DNA from: Bacillus sp. SJS | GTDB lineage: Bacteria; Bacillota; Bacilli; Bacillales; Bacillaceae | Assembly (NCBI RefSeq): GCF_000732485.2 | Contig: NZ_JAQV02000031.1 | Coordinates: forward strand, 124,001 to 188,000 | DNA: 64,000 nt | Direction of reading: 5' to 3' | Shown: piece by piece, positions 35,533 to 45,952 of the stretch | Position numbering within the stretch: position 1 is the stretch's first letter | How the letters are laid out: each line of letters begins with the position of its first letter | The notes under the pieces: model-generated | Databases searched by the model: none | The model's input: the letters and a program-made list of their open reading frames with translations, nothing else | What the model was told of the DNA's origin: nothing | Made by a program: the position numbers and the translations under genes

Positions 35533-36792
35533 TTATTTGTTTTGTTCTATGGTGTCATCGAAGATTTTAGCCACTTCATCGAGAGCCTCCCTTGGAGTGG
35601 ATTCTCCTTTTAGAGCTTTCGCAATGCCGGTTGTTAAATCCCCGGCATTTTTATTCATGACCTGCTGATTTGACCAGTCTTTTGCTGCCTGTGGAGAAGT
35701 GTTTTTAAACTCATCCGTAAACACATCAAACATATGATCATCGAGCGGATAATTCAGTTCTTTGTTATCTTTTCTGGCACTTAGGAATAAAGACTTTTCA
35801 ATATACTCTGCATTTACTTCCTTAGTTGATAAATATTGAATGAATTTAGCGGTCTCTTTCTCAACTCCGGTATTCTTTAAGCCCATTACATACTTTCCTC
35901 CTGGAACGGAAGACCGCTTCTCATCTTTTGGCAAATAAGTCACACCCCATTTAAAATGGGTAATGTCCTTATAGCTGCCCATCATCCAGTTTCCCGCTAA
36001 ATGGACCGCGACTGTACCTGAGCGGAACAGGTTATTCGGGTTCTCGCCGCCAAGCCATACGGAATCCGGGATAAGGCCTTCCTTATGCATGTTCCTGAAG
36101 TCAGTTAGCGCTCTTACAGATGCGGGGCTGTTTACCGCTGCCTTTGTCAAATTTTCATTAAACAAGCTGCCGCCGTACTCATACATCATGGTCGACCAGC
36201 GGTGTCCTGATGAATCCCAGACCATCGGATAGCGTGCGTCCCCTTTTTCTTTTACCTTTTTTAAAGCTGCAGTGAACTCATCCCACGTCCAAATTTCCTC
36301 CGGAGTCTGCGGAACCTTTACTCCCGCTTTTCTAAAAAGATCCTTGTTGTAATACATTCCATTGGCTGTTACATCCATGGGGGCTGCAATAATTTTTCCA
36401 TCAATGACATAAAAAGGTTTGATGGAATCCTCAAACTGACTGATGAATTTCTCCTGATCTCCTACATAATCAGTTAAATCAATTGCATAATCAGCAAATT
36501 CATATGTATCATTTATCCGAACCAATGCCGGCGGTTTTCCGCCTGCTATCATTGTTTTTAATTTCGTTTTAACATCCTTGAAGGCAATTTCCACCAGATT
36601 GATGTCAACATCCGGATTCTGCTTTTCATATTTTTTGATAATTTCCTTCATGACTTCTCCTTCTCCGCCATCAGAGAACCACATGAAATCAAGCTTTACT
36701 TTTCCTTCTCCTGATTGACCGCATCCGGCAAGCGAGAGCACGATTGCAATGATGATGATTTTCGCAGCGCTGCCCCAGTTTCTCTTGATCAA
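35533..36792 (-). CDS. Sugar ABC transporter substrate-binding lipoprotein
   Basis: 419 aa. Lipoprotein signal peptide with lipobox LAGC (IIIIAIVLSLAGCGQSGEGK), then a cluster D/UgpB-MalE type binding fold (FMWFSDGGEGEVMKEIIKKY; AGNWMMGSYKDI; PGGKYVMGLKNT). TTG at 36792 is taken as start because AGGAGGG is 6 nt upstream; the frame is open to 36840. It captures a sugar or oligosaccharide outside the cell. No regulator or glycosidase is adjacent. Confidence 0.9.
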   Translation of the reverse strand: MIKRNWGSAAKIIIIAIVLSLAGCGQSGEGKVKLDFMWFSDGGEGEVMKEIIKKYEKQNPDVDINLVEIAFKDVKTKLKTMIAGGKPPALVRINDTYEFADYAIDLTDYVGDQEKFISQFEDSIKPFYVIDGKIIAAPMDVTANGMYYNKDLFRKAGVKVPQTPEEIWTWDEFTAALKKVKEKGDARYPMVWDSSGHRWSTMMYEYGGSLFNENLTKAAVNSPASVRALTDFRNMHKEGLIPDSVWLGGENPNNLFRSGTVAVHLAGNWMMGSYKDITHFKWGVTYLPKDEKRSSVPGGKYVMGLKNTGVEKETAKFIQYLSTKEVNAEYIEKSLFLSARKDNKELNYPLDDHMFDVFTDEFKNTSPQAAKDWSNQQVMNKNAGDLTTGIAKALKGESTPREALDEVAKIFDDTIEQNK

Positions 36793-37014
36793 AGAGCTCC
36801 CTCCTATCTGTTTAAATATTCCGACTTCAATATCCGTCAATTGCTTAAAGGCGCAAATCCCCCTTGAAACATTTACCCCTTTTTATAAAAATAAAACCTA
36901 TTAATCTCCATTTTTTTCACTATTTCGACTTTATCAGGAAACTAGAGCAAGCGCCTTTGCTCCGCCAAATGCTTCTCATCCATTCACAGCGCATAGTAAA
37001 ACCGCAACAGAACC

Positions 37015-37041
37015 ATAATAAAAAGCCGCTCAAAGCGGCTT
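37015..37041 (-). terminator. Terminator at the end of spoVK
   Basis: AAGCCGCT-caa-AGCGGCTT stem overlapping the spoVK stop, T-run on the minus strand. Confidence 0.8.
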
Positions 37042-37986
37042 CTCTTCCCGAACGATCAAATCCTGAGCTTTAATCGTTATCAATTCATCCCGATTGTATT
37101 TATCAGCCATTAACAATCTCATAGCCTGCGCTCTAATTGATTTTTCGATGATATTCCTTATAAACCGGCCGTTGCTGAATTTTGATGGCTGTGTCATGCT
37201 CTTAACGGACATTAAATGATCTCTCAACTTCCATTCCGCTTCCCGGCTCCATACATATTCCCTCTCCTCAATCATTCTTTTGGAAATATCCATCAGCTGG
37301 TCAACTGAATAGTCAGGAAAATCAATAACGAGCGGAAATCTGGAATGCAAACCGGGATTGATTGCAAGAAATTGATCCATTTCTTTGGAATAACCGGCAA
37401 GAATGAGGATAAATTCATGCTGTTTGTCTTCCATGTGCTTGACGAGGGTGTCTATTGCTTCTTTACCGAAATCCTTCTCTCCACCCCTTGCGAGGGAGTA
37501 AGCCTCATCGATAAATAAAATCCCGCCAAGCGACCTCTTAATTAATTCTCTCGTTTTTTGAGCGGTGTGCCCGATATATTCTCCTACTAGGTCCGCCCTC
37601 TCTGCTTCAATCAAATGCCCTTTGGAAAGCACGTTCATTTGACAGAACAGCTTTCCGATCAGCCGGGCGACCGTAGTCTTTCCAGTTCCCGGATTCCCTT
37701 TGAACATCATATGAAGCGCCTGTTTTCCTGCTTTTAGCCCTTGTTCCTCACGCTTTTGGCTGACAAAGATCCAGGCGTAAATTTCTTTTATATTCCGCTT
37801 CATTTCTTCCATACCTACAAGTGTGCCCATTTCCTCTTCAATCTGCCTGAGAATGGCGTGCTTAAAATCCGTTTTAGGCAGAACGAGTTCATAGCCCTTG
37901 CCTTCCGATTCCTTGCCTGCTTTCGTCTGGCCATTTAGGATAATATTGATTTGTCCGTTATTTTTATAAGTAACTGCCTGATCCAT
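37030..37986 (-). CDS. spoVK: Stage V sporulation protein K
   Basis: 318 aa AAA+ ATPase of the CbxX/CfqX group. Walker A FKGNPGTGKTTVARLIG, Walker B GGILFIDEAYSLARGG, sensor region ILILAGYSKEMDQFL and arginine-finger LHSRFPLVIDFPDYS. It is needed for spore maturation in the mother cell; the mechanism is unknown. GAGGTG precedes the ATG at 37986. It stands between the ABC operon and hfq; B. subtilis has spoVK in the same hfq-to-ynbA interval. Confidence 0.95.
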   Translation of the reverse strand: MDQAVTYKNNGQINIILNGQTKAGKESEGKGYELVLPKTDFKHAILRQIEEEMGTLVGMEEMKRNIKEIYAWIFVSQKREEQGLKAGKQALHMMFKGNPGTGKTTVARLIGKLFCQMNVLSKGHLIEAERADLVGEYIGHTAQKTRELIKRSLGGILFIDEAYSLARGGEKDFGKEAIDTLVKHMEDKQHEFILILAGYSKEMDQFLAINPGLHSRFPLVIDFPDYSVDQLMDISKRMIEEREYVWSREAEWKLRDHLMSVKSMTQPSKFSNGRFIRNIIEKSIRAQAMRLLMADKYNRDELITIKAQDLIVREEKPL

Positions 37987-38171
37987 GAGAGTCACCTCAG
38001 CTTTCTATGTTACTATACGCCCGGAACGGCTCTGCCGTGACAAATGCCTATTATTGTTCACGCATGAACCGCAGGACTCCCCCTGTTTTTTTCATTTTTT
38101 TTTGAAAACGCCTGATCTTCTTATATGTATTCATCAACGGGTCATGTACAACCACTGGAAATAGGCAAAAT

Positions 38172-38198
38172 AAAAACCGCATACACTGCTGTATGCGG
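38172..38198 (-). terminator. Terminator after hfq
   Basis: CCGCATAC-actgct-GTATGCGG stem with a minus-strand T-run. Confidence 0.88.
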
Positions 38199-38215
38199 CC
38201 CATTTGAATCACTGA

Positions 38216-38440
38216 TTATTCCGTTTCAAGCTGAATGTTCTTTTGCGGTGCAAACGTTGAAATTGCATGCTTATAAATCAACTGCTGCTTGCCTTCAGTC
38301 TCAAGCAGTACAGTAAAATTATCGAATCCTTTTACCAGCCCTCTCAGCTGGAATCCGTTAAGAAGGAAAACAGTGACAAAAATTCCGTCCTTGCGCAGCT
38401 GGTTCAAAAATTGGTCCTGAATATTGATTGCTTGTTTCAT
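38216..38440 (-). CDS. hfq: RNA chaperone Hfq
   Basis: 74 aa, Sm-like fold. Sm1: [20 protein letters not shown] and [19 protein letters not shown]; Sm2: [12 protein letters not shown] (the YKHAI motif). It forms a hexamer that binds small RNAs and A-rich RNA. Very short C-terminal tail, as in Bacillus. 39 nt downstream of miaA, the conserved miaA-hfq pair. Confidence 0.97.
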   Translation of the reverse strand: MKQAINIQDQFLNQLRKDGIFVTVFLLNGFQLRGLVKGFDNFTVLLETEGKQQLIYKHAISTFAPQKNIQLETE

Positions 38441-38479
38441 GATATGTCCTCCTCATTTCTCTATATGGTTACTATTCGA

Positions 38480-39421
38480 TTAAAGATGAAGCTTTCCTGC
38501 TATATATGTAAAAATTTCGTCAAGCTTCTGTTCGGATTGGGCCAAAGGAGTCATATCGTACCATTTGACGTCCATTCGATTCCGGAACCATGTAAGCTGG
38601 CGTTTTGCATATCTCCTCGAGTTTTGCTTTAGCTGCTCAACAGCTTCTTCTAAAGAGATTTCACCATCAAGATACCGGTAGATTTCTTTATATCCAATCG
38701 CTTGAACAGCCTGTCCTGTTTTCAATCCATCTTGGTACAGGCCTGTCACTTCCTCAAGCAGTCCTTCATCAAGCATCTTATCAACCCGCTGGTTAATTCG
38801 ATAGTACAGGGTTTCACGGTCCATCGTCAACCCTATAATTGCAGATTGATAATGTTCCGCCCGGTACTCACTTTCCAGCTGGTCTGTCATGGTTTTCCCT
38901 GAGGCATGAAAAATTTCTAAAGCTCTGATCACTCTTCTCTGATTGTTCGGATGGATGCGTTCAGCCGATTCAGGGTCCGCTTCTATTAGAAGCGAGTGGA
39001 TATACTCTGCCCCTTTTTCCTCTGCCATATTTTCCATGCGAAGACGGAATTCAGGGTCTGAAGGCTGCTCTGAAAATTGATAATCATACAGCAGTGACTG
39101 GATGTATAACCCAGTTCCGCCAGCCACAATCGGCATTTTCCCTCTTGAAGCAATATCTTCAATACTGGCTCTCGCAAGCTTCTGAAAATCCGCAGCTGAA
39201 AAGCTCTCGTCCGGATTTTTTATATCGATCAGATGATGGGGGATGCCCTCCATCTCATTCTGGCGTATTTTGGCGGTCCCAATATCCATTCCTTTATATA
39301 TCTGCATCGAATCGCCGCTGATAATCTCTCCATTCAGCTTATGGGCAGCTTCGAGGCTAAGTTTCGTTTTTCCGACTCCAGTTGGTCCAATAATGACGAT
39401 TACTTTTTGTTTTTCCTGCAT
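38480..39421 (-). CDS. miaA: tRNA dimethylallyltransferase
   Basis: 313 aa. P-loop GPTGVGKTKLSLEAA, catalytic Asp in GDSMQIYKGMDIGTAK, GGTGLYIQSLLY, and the C-terminal RRYAKRQLTWFRN. It adds the dimethylallyl group to A37 of tRNAs reading UNN codons; MiaB, encoded 8 kb upstream, then methylthiolates this base. The first gene of miaA-hfq. Confidence 0.97.
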   Translation of the reverse strand: MQEKQKVIVIIGPTGVGKTKLSLEAAHKLNGEIISGDSMQIYKGMDIGTAKIRQNEMEGIPHHLIDIKNPDESFSAADFQKLARASIEDIASRGKMPIVAGGTGLYIQSLLYDYQFSEQPSDPEFRLRMENMAEEKGAEYIHSLLIEADPESAERIHPNNQRRVIRALEIFHASGKTMTDQLESEYRAEHYQSAIIGLTMDRETLYYRINQRVDKMLDEGLLEEVTGLYQDGLKTGQAVQAIGYKEIYRYLDGEISLEEAVEQLKQNSRRYAKRQLTWFRNRMDVKWYDMTPLAQSEQKLDEIFTYIAGKLHL

Positions 39422-39499
39422 TTATATATCACTCTCTCAGTATCTGCACGTGCATTCTCAAAGCTAGTATAGCATGAATCCCAATCTGATACGTAACCA

Positions 39500-39919
39500 T
39501 TATGGCCATAACGGATTCCATCTATACCAAGCCGGCTGATCGACACCGACCGGATTCCCTGTCATTCCATCAAATAAATGAAAGTGGCGTTCAATACCGC
39601 CTTCAGCATACTGCACGCCTCCGGTAGTCATGCCTGGAGGTTTATTATAATTGAAGTACGTTCTGCCCGACATACTATGGTAGTGCGTTCCATCCGGCAG
39701 CGGGATGGCTGGCCCGGTTTTGCCGTAGAAACGGTGATAGTGCCCTTCATCAAATGAACTGATCCCGCTGAAAAAATGAAAATGCCCATCAAAAGCGTTT
39801 CCATTCACCGGCTTTGTAAAACCATCCATTACATGCGTATGGCCCTCACTTTCAGACGTTACGATCAAAAACACATGACTGTGAGACGGAAAATCCGGCG
39901 GAGCAAAAACCACCCTCAT
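39500..39919 (-). CDS. ymaF: YmaF family His-rich repeat protein
   Basis: 139 aa, an unusual His/Gly/Phe-rich sequence with repeated H-x-H-x-F units: SHVFLIVTSESEGHTHVMDG, DGHFHFFSG, EGHYHRFYGK, DGTHYHSMSG, ERHFHLFDG. About five repeats of 20-25 residues. The YmaF family is common in Bacillus near miaA; function unknown, although the regular His spacing suggests metal binding. No signal peptide. GGAGG precedes the ATG. Confidence 0.85.
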   Translation of the reverse strand: MRVVFAPPDFPSHSHVFLIVTSESEGHTHVMDGFTKPVNGNAFDGHFHFFSGISSFDEGHYHRFYGKTGPAIPLPDGTHYHSMSGRTYFNYNKPPGMTTGGVQYAEGGIERHFHLFDGMTGNPVGVDQPAWYRWNPLWP

Positions 39920-39988
39920 TTATAACCTTCCTCCTCTGTTCACTTTCTTTCAGGTTATACAGAGGAGGGATGCGCGGTGACGGAGAAT

Positions 39989-41830
39989 TCACATAATCCG
40001 CTTAAACATTTTTTCCATTTCATACGTGGTAAAGTGGACAATGACCGGTCTTCCATGCGGACATGTAAAAGGATCTTCCGTCCTTCTTAATTCCTCCAGA
40101 AGAGCTGTCATTTCATCAAGCCTTAAGTAGCGGTTTGCTTTAATGGAGGCTTTGCAGCTCATTAAAATTGCCGCTTCCTCCCTCAGTTTTTTGACGTCCG
40201 GCTTTTTAAGGTCCAGAACTTGCTGAATCATTTCTTCAATGACGAATTGCTCTCTGCCCGAAGGAAACCACTGAGGATGCGAACGGACAATATAGCTGCT
40301 CCCGCCGAAAGGCTCAAGAAACACTCCCACTTCAGCAAGAGCATTTAATGACTCCCCGATCCGCAGCGCCTCATCATGGGAATAATGCAGGGTAATCGGC
40401 ACGAGCAGCTCCTGCACTTCCTTCTCCATGCTCCCAACTTTTTCACGAAAATATTCATATTTTATCCGTTCCTGGGCCGCATGCTGATCGATCATATAAA
40501 GACCTGTTTCGTTCTGGGCGAGAATATACGTCCCATGCATCTGGCCAATTGGATACATCGGCGGAACTCTCGGCTCTACTCTGGAGCTTTCTTCATGAGT
40601 CTTCTTATCAGGAAGAATTTTTTCATGGACTGTTTCTTTTACCATTGAGGTAAAATCATGGTCAGTTTCAGGCAATGTCTCAGGCTCAGCCGCCCTCTCC
40701 TCCAGAACCTGCTGCTCTTCCATTTGAATGGGAGTTCGAGGTGTTTTTTCAGCAGATCTGTAGGATTCATCAAATGATATAATCTGCTGCTCATCCATTC
40801 TCGGCGCCGGCTTTGCTTTATGAGGCTGCGATTCGGGAATGAGTGTTTTTTTGCGGAAAGCCGCTTTTATCCCCTCGGCCACAAGCTCATACAGCTCCGC
40901 TTCCTTGCTTAGCCTTACCTCCATTTTAGAAGGATGAACATTAACATCAACGAGCAGGGGATCCATCGTAATAGTTAGAAACGCAATCGGATACCGGCCA
41001 ATTGGGAGAAGCGTATGGTAGCCCTCCATGATGGCTTTTGCCAGCGCGTAATTTTTAATATACCTGCCATTAATGATCGTTGAAATGTAATTTCTTGATG
41101 CCCTTGTCACTTCTGGAAGGGCTAAATAGCCTGTCACTTGAAAATCAAGGGATTCCAGTGAAATCGGCACCATTTTCTTCGCGATCGATAATCCGTAAAT
41201 GGAGGCAATCACCTGCCGGACATCTCCGTTTCCATTCGTATGGAGAATGGTTTTGCCATTGTGGGTGAGCCTGAAAGAAACGAATGCATTGGCCATCGCC
41301 AGACGGTTTACTGTATCCGTAATATTACCGAGCTCGGTATGGACGGTTTTCATATATTTGAGACGGGCAGGTGTGTTAAAGAACAGGTTGGAGACCGTAA
41401 TATCGGTTCCCTTTCGGCTTGAAGAAGCCTCATGCTGCTCTACTTTTCCCCCTGTAAGTTTTAAATATGATCCCTCATCCTGTCCATTGCTTGTTTTCAT
41501 CTCCACATGGGAAACAGAAGCAATACTCGGAAGGGCTTCTCCTCTGAAGCCCAATGTCCGGATGCGGAACAAATCATTTTCATCCTTAATTTTGCTCGTT
41601 GCATGGCGGTGAAAAGCGTTTAAGCAATCCTCAGGCTCCATTCCGTCTCCATTATCAATAATCCGGATAGAGCCAAGCCCCGCTTCTTCAATGTCAATCT
41701 CGATGACCGAACTGTTTGCGTCAATGGCGTTTTCCACCAGCTCCTTGACAACAGAAGCAGGACGCTCCACTACTTCACCAGCCGCTATTTTGTTGCTGAG
41801 CTGATCATCAAGCAGGACGATTTTGCCCAT
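39989..41830 (-). CDS. mutL: DNA mismatch repair protein MutL
   Basis: 613 aa. GHKL ATPase N-domain: [39 protein letters not shown]. The C-domain has the endonuclease motif [12 protein letters not shown] and [11 protein letters not shown], so this is a nicking MutL as in bacteria lacking MutH. The linker (about 340-430) is low complexity. 22 nt downstream of mutS, one operon. Confidence 0.97.
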   Translation of the reverse strand: MGKIVLLDDQLSNKIAAGEVVERPASVVKELVENAIDANSSVIEIDIEEAGLGSIRIIDNGDGMEPEDCLNAFHRHATSKIKDENDLFRIRTLGFRGEALPSIASVSHVEMKTSNGQDEGSYLKLTGGKVEQHEASSSRKGTDITVSNLFFNTPARLKYMKTVHTELGNITDTVNRLAMANAFVSFRLTHNGKTILHTNGNGDVRQVIASIYGLSIAKKMVPISLESLDFQVTGYLALPEVTRASRNYISTIINGRYIKNYALAKAIMEGYHTLLPIGRYPIAFLTITMDPLLVDVNVHPSKMEVRLSKEAELYELVAEGIKAAFRKKTLIPESQPHKAKPAPRMDEQQIISFDESYRSAEKTPRTPIQMEEQQVLEERAAEPETLPETDHDFTSMVKETVHEKILPDKKTHEESSRVEPRVPPMYPIGQMHGTYILAQNETGLYMIDQHAAQERIKYEYFREKVGSMEKEVQELLVPITLHYSHDEALRIGESLNALAEVGVFLEPFGGSSYIVRSHPQWFPSGREQFVIEEMIQQVLDLKKPDVKKLREEAAILMSCKASIKANRYLRLDEMTALLEELRRTEDPFTCPHGRPVIVHFTTYEMEKMFKRIM

Positions 41831-41852
41831 GTTGGATCAACTCCTTTCTTTT

Positions 41853-44450
41853 TTATCTTGCGTTTTTTTGAAGTTCAAACAGTTTATTCATCGCTTCGAG
41901 CGGTGTCATTTCCAGGATGTTTAAATTGAGCAGGGCATCTCTAAGCACCCTGTCTGCCGTTTCCTCTTTTTTCTGCTTTTTAACAGGCTTGTCAGACGTG
42001 AAAAAGGACAGCTGTGCCTCTTCTTCCTGAACAGCAGACTGCTTTTCAGGCTCCCTCGTTTCCACTTGAGTCTTCGGCTGATTTTCGAGCTTTTCTAAAA
42101 TCTGCTGAGCTCTTTTAATGAGATCAGGAGGCAGTTCCGCAAGCTCAGCAACATGAATTCCATAGCTCCGGTCGGCTGCGCCTTCAGAAATCTTATGGAG
42201 GAAAACAACCTTGCCATTACGCTCAACTGCTCTGACATGGACATTGGCTAGCAATTTCAGAGGCTGATCTAAAACCGTTAGCTCATGATAATGAGTGGAA
42301 AACAGCGTCTTCGCTCCAATGTTGTCATGAATATATTCAATCATTGCCTGCGCAAGAGCCATTCCATCATATGTCGATGTACCGCGGCCGATTTCATCAA
42401 ACAAAATAAGGCTGTTTTTCGTTGCATGCACAATCGCGTTTCTCGCTTCCAGCATTTCTACCATAAATGTACTTTGACCTGAGATCAGATCATCTGCTGC
42501 CCCGATTCTTGTGAAAATCTGGTCAAAAATCGGCAGCACCGCTTTTTCTGCTGGAACGAAACACCCAATCTGGGCAAGAATTGCCGTTAATGCTACCTGC
42601 CTCATGTAGGTGCTCTTACCGGACATATTGGGACCGGTAATCAGCAGCATGCTTCTGCCGCTGGCATCACCCATCCGGCAATCGTTGGGCACATATTCCT
42701 GAGACTGCAAAACCTTCTCAACAACCGGATGACGGCCCCCTGTCACTTCAAGCCTGTCATCAGAAAAAGAAGGCTTAATATAGCGGCGTTTATCACTGAC
42801 CGTTGCAAAGCATTGCAGAACATCCAGTTCGCTCATGCATTTAGCGAGTGTCTGCAATCTCGGAATAAACGTTCGCACCTGTTCCCTAAGCTCATTAAAA
42901 AGCTGGTATTCAAGCTCTGCCATGTTTTCTTCCGCTTCTAAAATGAGTGCCTCTTTTTCTTTTAAATCCGGAGTAATAAACCGTTCTGCATTGGTCAGCG
43001 TCTGCTTGCGTTCGTATAGACCTTCAGGCAAATGCTGCAGATTGGCTCTCGTAATCTCGATATAATAGCCAAATACCCGGTTGAATCCCACTTTCAAAGA
43101 ACGAATCCCTGTTCTTTCTCTTTCACTCGCTTCCAGCTCGGCAATCCAGGTTTTCCCGTTTTTACTTGCATCACGGTACTGATCGAGCTGTGCGCTGAAT
43201 CCTTCTTTCATCATGTTCCCCTCTTTAACAGAGACTGGCGGCTGCTCAACAAGAGCCTGCTCCAGCAGGTCCTTTAGCTCATCACAAGGATCAATGCGTT
43301 CTGCCAGTTTATTGGAATATGAATGGTCCAGGGATTGAACGAGAGCTGCAAGCATCGGAACTTGCTGCAGCGATTTTTTCAGCTGAATCATGTCTCTTGC
43401 ATTTACATTCCCGAAAGCTACTCTTCCGGCCAGACGTTCTAAATCGTATACTTCCTTCAAGCCTTCTCTAATATCTTCACGCTCAAAAAACCTTTCCAAA
43501 AGAACCTGAACCATTTCATGCCGCTCTTCAATCTTTTGCCTGTCAATAAGCGGTCTGTCAATCCATTGCTTCAGCAAACGCCCGCCCATGGCCGTTTTCG
43601 TTTCATCCAGAAGCCACAGCAATGAACCTTTTCTACCGCTGCTGCGGATCGTCTCCGTCAGCTCAAGATTCCTCTTGGAATATAAATCCATTTTAAGGAA
43701 ATTCTTCAGCTCATATTGACGGACAGCCTGTAAATGATCCAGGCTCCTCTTTTGAGTCCGGATAATATAATGATAAAGCCTCGCGAAGGACCTCTGCAGG
43801 TTGAGATCGTGAATCCGGGCGAAAAGATCTCCTGGAATCTGTGCCGGCGAATCATTTGTTTCAACGGATACAGCCACATTGCACCGGTCTTTCATCAACT
43901 TTATATACTGCTCAGGCAGAGTGCTTTCAATCACAGCCTCCTTAGCTCCAAGCGAATACATTTCATTAAGCGCCTCATCAAACCGGCTCGCCATCGTTAC
44001 ACTGTTTTCACCAGTCGTTAAATCGGTTACTGCAAATCCAAAGCCATCCTCGAGCTCCGTCAGACTAACAAGGAAATTGTTCTCTTTCTCTGAAACGCCT
44101 TTGCCGTCCATAACCGTCCCGGGTGTGATCAGCTGTACAACTTCTCTCCGGACGACACCTTTTGCCTGTTTAGGGTCTTCCGTTTGCTCGCATATTGCCA
44201 CTTTATAGCCTTTAGCAATCAGCTGTTCTATGTAATTCGGAGCAGAGTGATGGGGAACACCGCACATTGGAATTCTGTCACTGCTCCCGCCGTCCCTGCT
44301 CGTTAATGTTATTTCAAGCTCCTGAGAAGCACGAATGGCATCCTCAAAAAACATTTCGTAAAAATCACCTAATCTAAAAAATAAAAAGGCATCCTCGTAA
44401 TCTGCCTTAATTGTTAAATATTGCTGCATCATTGGCGTGTAAGTAGCCAT
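41853..44450 (-). CDS. mutS: DNA mismatch repair protein MutS
   Basis: 865 aa. N-terminal mismatch-binding domain with the Phe-x-Glu wedge in [15 protein letters not shown], connector, lever and clamp domains, and the ABC-type ATPase: Walker [12 protein letters not shown] (about residue 605), signature [14 protein letters not shown], Walker [17 protein letters not shown]. The C-terminal tail contains QLSFF (AQLSFFTSD), a beta-clamp binding motif. It recognises mismatches and recruits MutL, encoded next. Confidence 0.98.
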   Translation of the reverse strand: MATYTPMMQQYLTIKADYEDAFLFFRLGDFYEMFFEDAIRASQELEITLTSRDGGSSDRIPMCGVPHHSAPNYIEQLIAKGYKVAICEQTEDPKQAKGVVRREVVQLITPGTVMDGKGVSEKENNFLVSLTELEDGFGFAVTDLTTGENSVTMASRFDEALNEMYSLGAKEAVIESTLPEQYIKLMKDRCNVAVSVETNDSPAQIPGDLFARIHDLNLQRSFARLYHYIIRTQKRSLDHLQAVRQYELKNFLKMDLYSKRNLELTETIRSSGRKGSLLWLLDETKTAMGGRLLKQWIDRPLIDRQKIEERHEMVQVLLERFFEREDIREGLKEVYDLERLAGRVAFGNVNARDMIQLKKSLQQVPMLAALVQSLDHSYSNKLAERIDPCDELKDLLEQALVEQPPVSVKEGNMMKEGFSAQLDQYRDASKNGKTWIAELEASERERTGIRSLKVGFNRVFGYYIEITRANLQHLPEGLYERKQTLTNAERFITPDLKEKEALILEAEENMAELEYQLFNELREQVRTFIPRLQTLAKCMSELDVLQCFATVSDKRRYIKPSFSDDRLEVTGGRHPVVEKVLQSQEYVPNDCRMGDASGRSMLLITGPNMSGKSTYMRQVALTAILAQIGCFVPAEKAVLPIFDQIFTRIGAADDLISGQSTFMVEMLEARNAIVHATKNSLILFDEIGRGTSTYDGMALAQAMIEYIHDNIGAKTLFSTHYHELTVLDQPLKLLANVHVRAVERNGKVVFLHKISEGAADRSYGIHVAELAELPPDLIKRAQQILEKLENQPKTQVETREPEKQSAVQEEEAQLSFFTSDKPVKKQKKEETADRVLRDALLNLNILEMTPLEAMNKLFELQKNAR

Positions 44451-44604
44451 CTAAATCCCCCATTGCCTAATCCTAATCAAAAACAATCTTAATTATAACA
44501 CACTGAGCCACCCCCAATACATGGATAAGAACTGTTAAAAAGGATCAGAACAAAAGCGCTGGAGATGGACGAAGATTCACTCAGCTAAAACTATCCTTAC
44601 CAAC

Positions 44605-44633
44605 AAAAAAACTAGGAAGGACACCCTCCTAGT
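44605..44633 (-). terminator. Terminator after cotE
   Basis: ACTAGGAagg-acac-CCTCCTAGT stem with a minus-strand T-run. Confidence 0.8.
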
Positions 44634-44636
44634 CTT

Positions 44637-45176
44637 TTACTCTTCTGCTTCTCCAGCTAAAAACTCCGGATTCAAATCTTCAAATTCATCCTCTAAATCC
44701 TCTTCCCACTCATCATCCTCGCAGCCGTCAGGATGAACAGCCACACATACCTTCGTCTCACCGATTACTTCAGCCAGCACTTCCCGTTCAGCCTGAACAA
44801 TAATCTTATTGCCATTTGGAGAGATGGTTACTTCCAGGCAGTTCGGCTGCTGAAGAACCTTTGCACATACTTCATGCTCATCATCAATAAAATGGTTATC
44901 TCTGTATTTTAGTTTTACAACGTCCACATATCTGACCCGCTCAGTCACAACTTCTGTCTTGGTGTTATCATCGTATGAATACCAAACGTTAATGTCATAA
45001 GTACCTTCAACCTCGACTGTTTTACCAACTTTATGGGGTTCATATTTATGGTTGATAATCCAGCCGCCCAAAATACTTGTAGGTCTTTGAGACGGGGAGA
45101 TCGTGTGCGTGCATTGTGTGAACTTTCGTCCTTTCGCAACAACCGCTTTTGTGATAATTTCTCTGAATTCAGACAT
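44637..45176 (-). CDS. cotE: Spore coat morphogenetic protein CotE
   Basis: 179 aa (about 181 in B. subtilis). N-terminus [20 protein letters not shown] and [20 protein letters not shown] are strongly conserved; the C-terminal 30 residues are acidic ([18 protein letters not shown]). CotE assembles the outer coat in the mother cell and is anchored by SpoIVA. Good ribosome site (GGAGG). It sits between mutS and ricA as in B. subtilis, but the upstream gap is unusually long (about 780 nt). Confidence 0.96.
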   Translation of the reverse strand: MSEFREIITKAVVAKGRKFTQCTHTISPSQRPTSILGGWIINHKYEPHKVGKTVEVEGTYDINVWYSYDDNTKTEVVTERVRYVDVVKLKYRDNHFIDDEHEVCAKVLQQPNCLEVTISPNGNKIIVQAEREVLAEVIGETKVCVAVHPDGCEDDEWEEDLEDEFEDLNPEFLAGEAEE

Positions 45177-45658
45177 TCAAGCATACCCTCCTCAATCAAT
45201 ATTCGTTCCATCGTATGCTGGGCTAATATTGATATTGCTTTAATTTACACGAACCCGCAGACAAGGGTCTGCTTAGTCCATGACGTTCCTATTTCATATG
45301 TATGCATGAGCCCAAAAAAATGTGCCTTTTTTTTAAAAGCGGAAGCAGCAACTAGTAAGGAGGTTCTGCTAAAGACGCGGCCTCCTGCCGCAACGCAGAA
45401 CTGACCTGCATCGTGCAGGCCTCTGTGAGAGACGGTGGAGCTGGAACTGACAAAGTCGCCCTTTGACTTTGACTGGGCCAGTGAAGCGGCCGAACAGCTA
45501 GCCGCTGGAGCTGGATAGAGAAACGGAGTGCAGAGAACATAGTTATGTATGGGCCTGAAAAGCGGAGGGCGCTTGTTTAGGACTGAGAGATGGTGGAGGT
45601 GTATAGGGGGACTATAATTAGGAGGTGCACCATAACCGGCGAATGACGCATTAGATGG

Positions 45659-45817
45659 ATGAAAATATTAGACGGATCAAGTCAGCAATTATCCTTAATT
45701 AGTCAGCAATTATCCTCAATTTGTCAGCAATTGCCCTCAGCTAGTCAGCAACTCTGCCTGTTTACTTCACAATTATACCAAGTCACCCCTCACAAACACT
45801 CTGCGAAGCCCATTTAA
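45659..45817 (+). other. 52-codon open frame across the 21-nt repeats (coding doubtful)
   Basis: ATG at 45659 opens a frame in which the 21-nt repeats are read as heptads of the type SQQLSxI (SQQLSLI, SQQLSSI, CQQLPSA, SQQLCLF). No ribosome binding site is close; GGAGGTG at 45621 is 31 nt away. Other reading frames are closed by TAG or TAA in the units. Listed as an open frame, not as a proven gene. Confidence 0.25.
45681..45764. repeat. 21-nt tandem repeat, four units
   Basis: Units start at 45681, 45702, 45723 and 45744, each with GTCAGCAA; the first two share GTCAGCAATTATCC(T/C)T/CAATT. The fourth is diverged. Period is exactly 21 nt. Confidence 0.9.
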
Positions 45818-45903
45818 CCTCTTTTGTATCCTATGCACCTTTACCTGAATTGTTCTTTATGAGATTTTGATTGTTACCATTCAAAAAGGAAAAATAAATA
45901 GAT

Positions 45904-45935
45904 AAAAAAAAGACTGCCGGTTCTCACGGCAGTCT
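45904..45935 (-). terminator. Terminator after ricA
   Basis: AGACTGCCG-N7-CGGCAGTCT stem with a minus-strand T-run. Confidence 0.88.
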
Positions 45936-45952
45936 CCTCATCATTATTCCAT

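Larger units (their letters stand above)
45177..45903. other. Long intergenic region between cotE and ricA with hairpins
   Basis: About 730 nt without a secure gene. It includes GC-rich stem-loops: CCTGCA-tcg-TGCAGG (45405-45419), CAAAGTC-N7-GACTTTG (45451-45471), AGCGGC-N10-GCCGCT (45485-45506), then a stretch with AAAAGCGGAGGGCGCTTG (45556-45573) resembling dispersed Bacillus intergenic repeats, and a 21-nt tandem repeat at 45681-45764. The cotE promoter must lie at its left end. Confidence 0.6.

Noticed and set aside
35533-36840. Catabolite-responsive cre site upstream of the sugar transporter
   Set aside because: No sequence close to the cre consensus could be found by eye in the 240 nt upstream.
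45681-45764. Tandem repeats as a CRISPR array
   Set aside because: Units of 21 nt follow one another without spacers and no cas genes are present.
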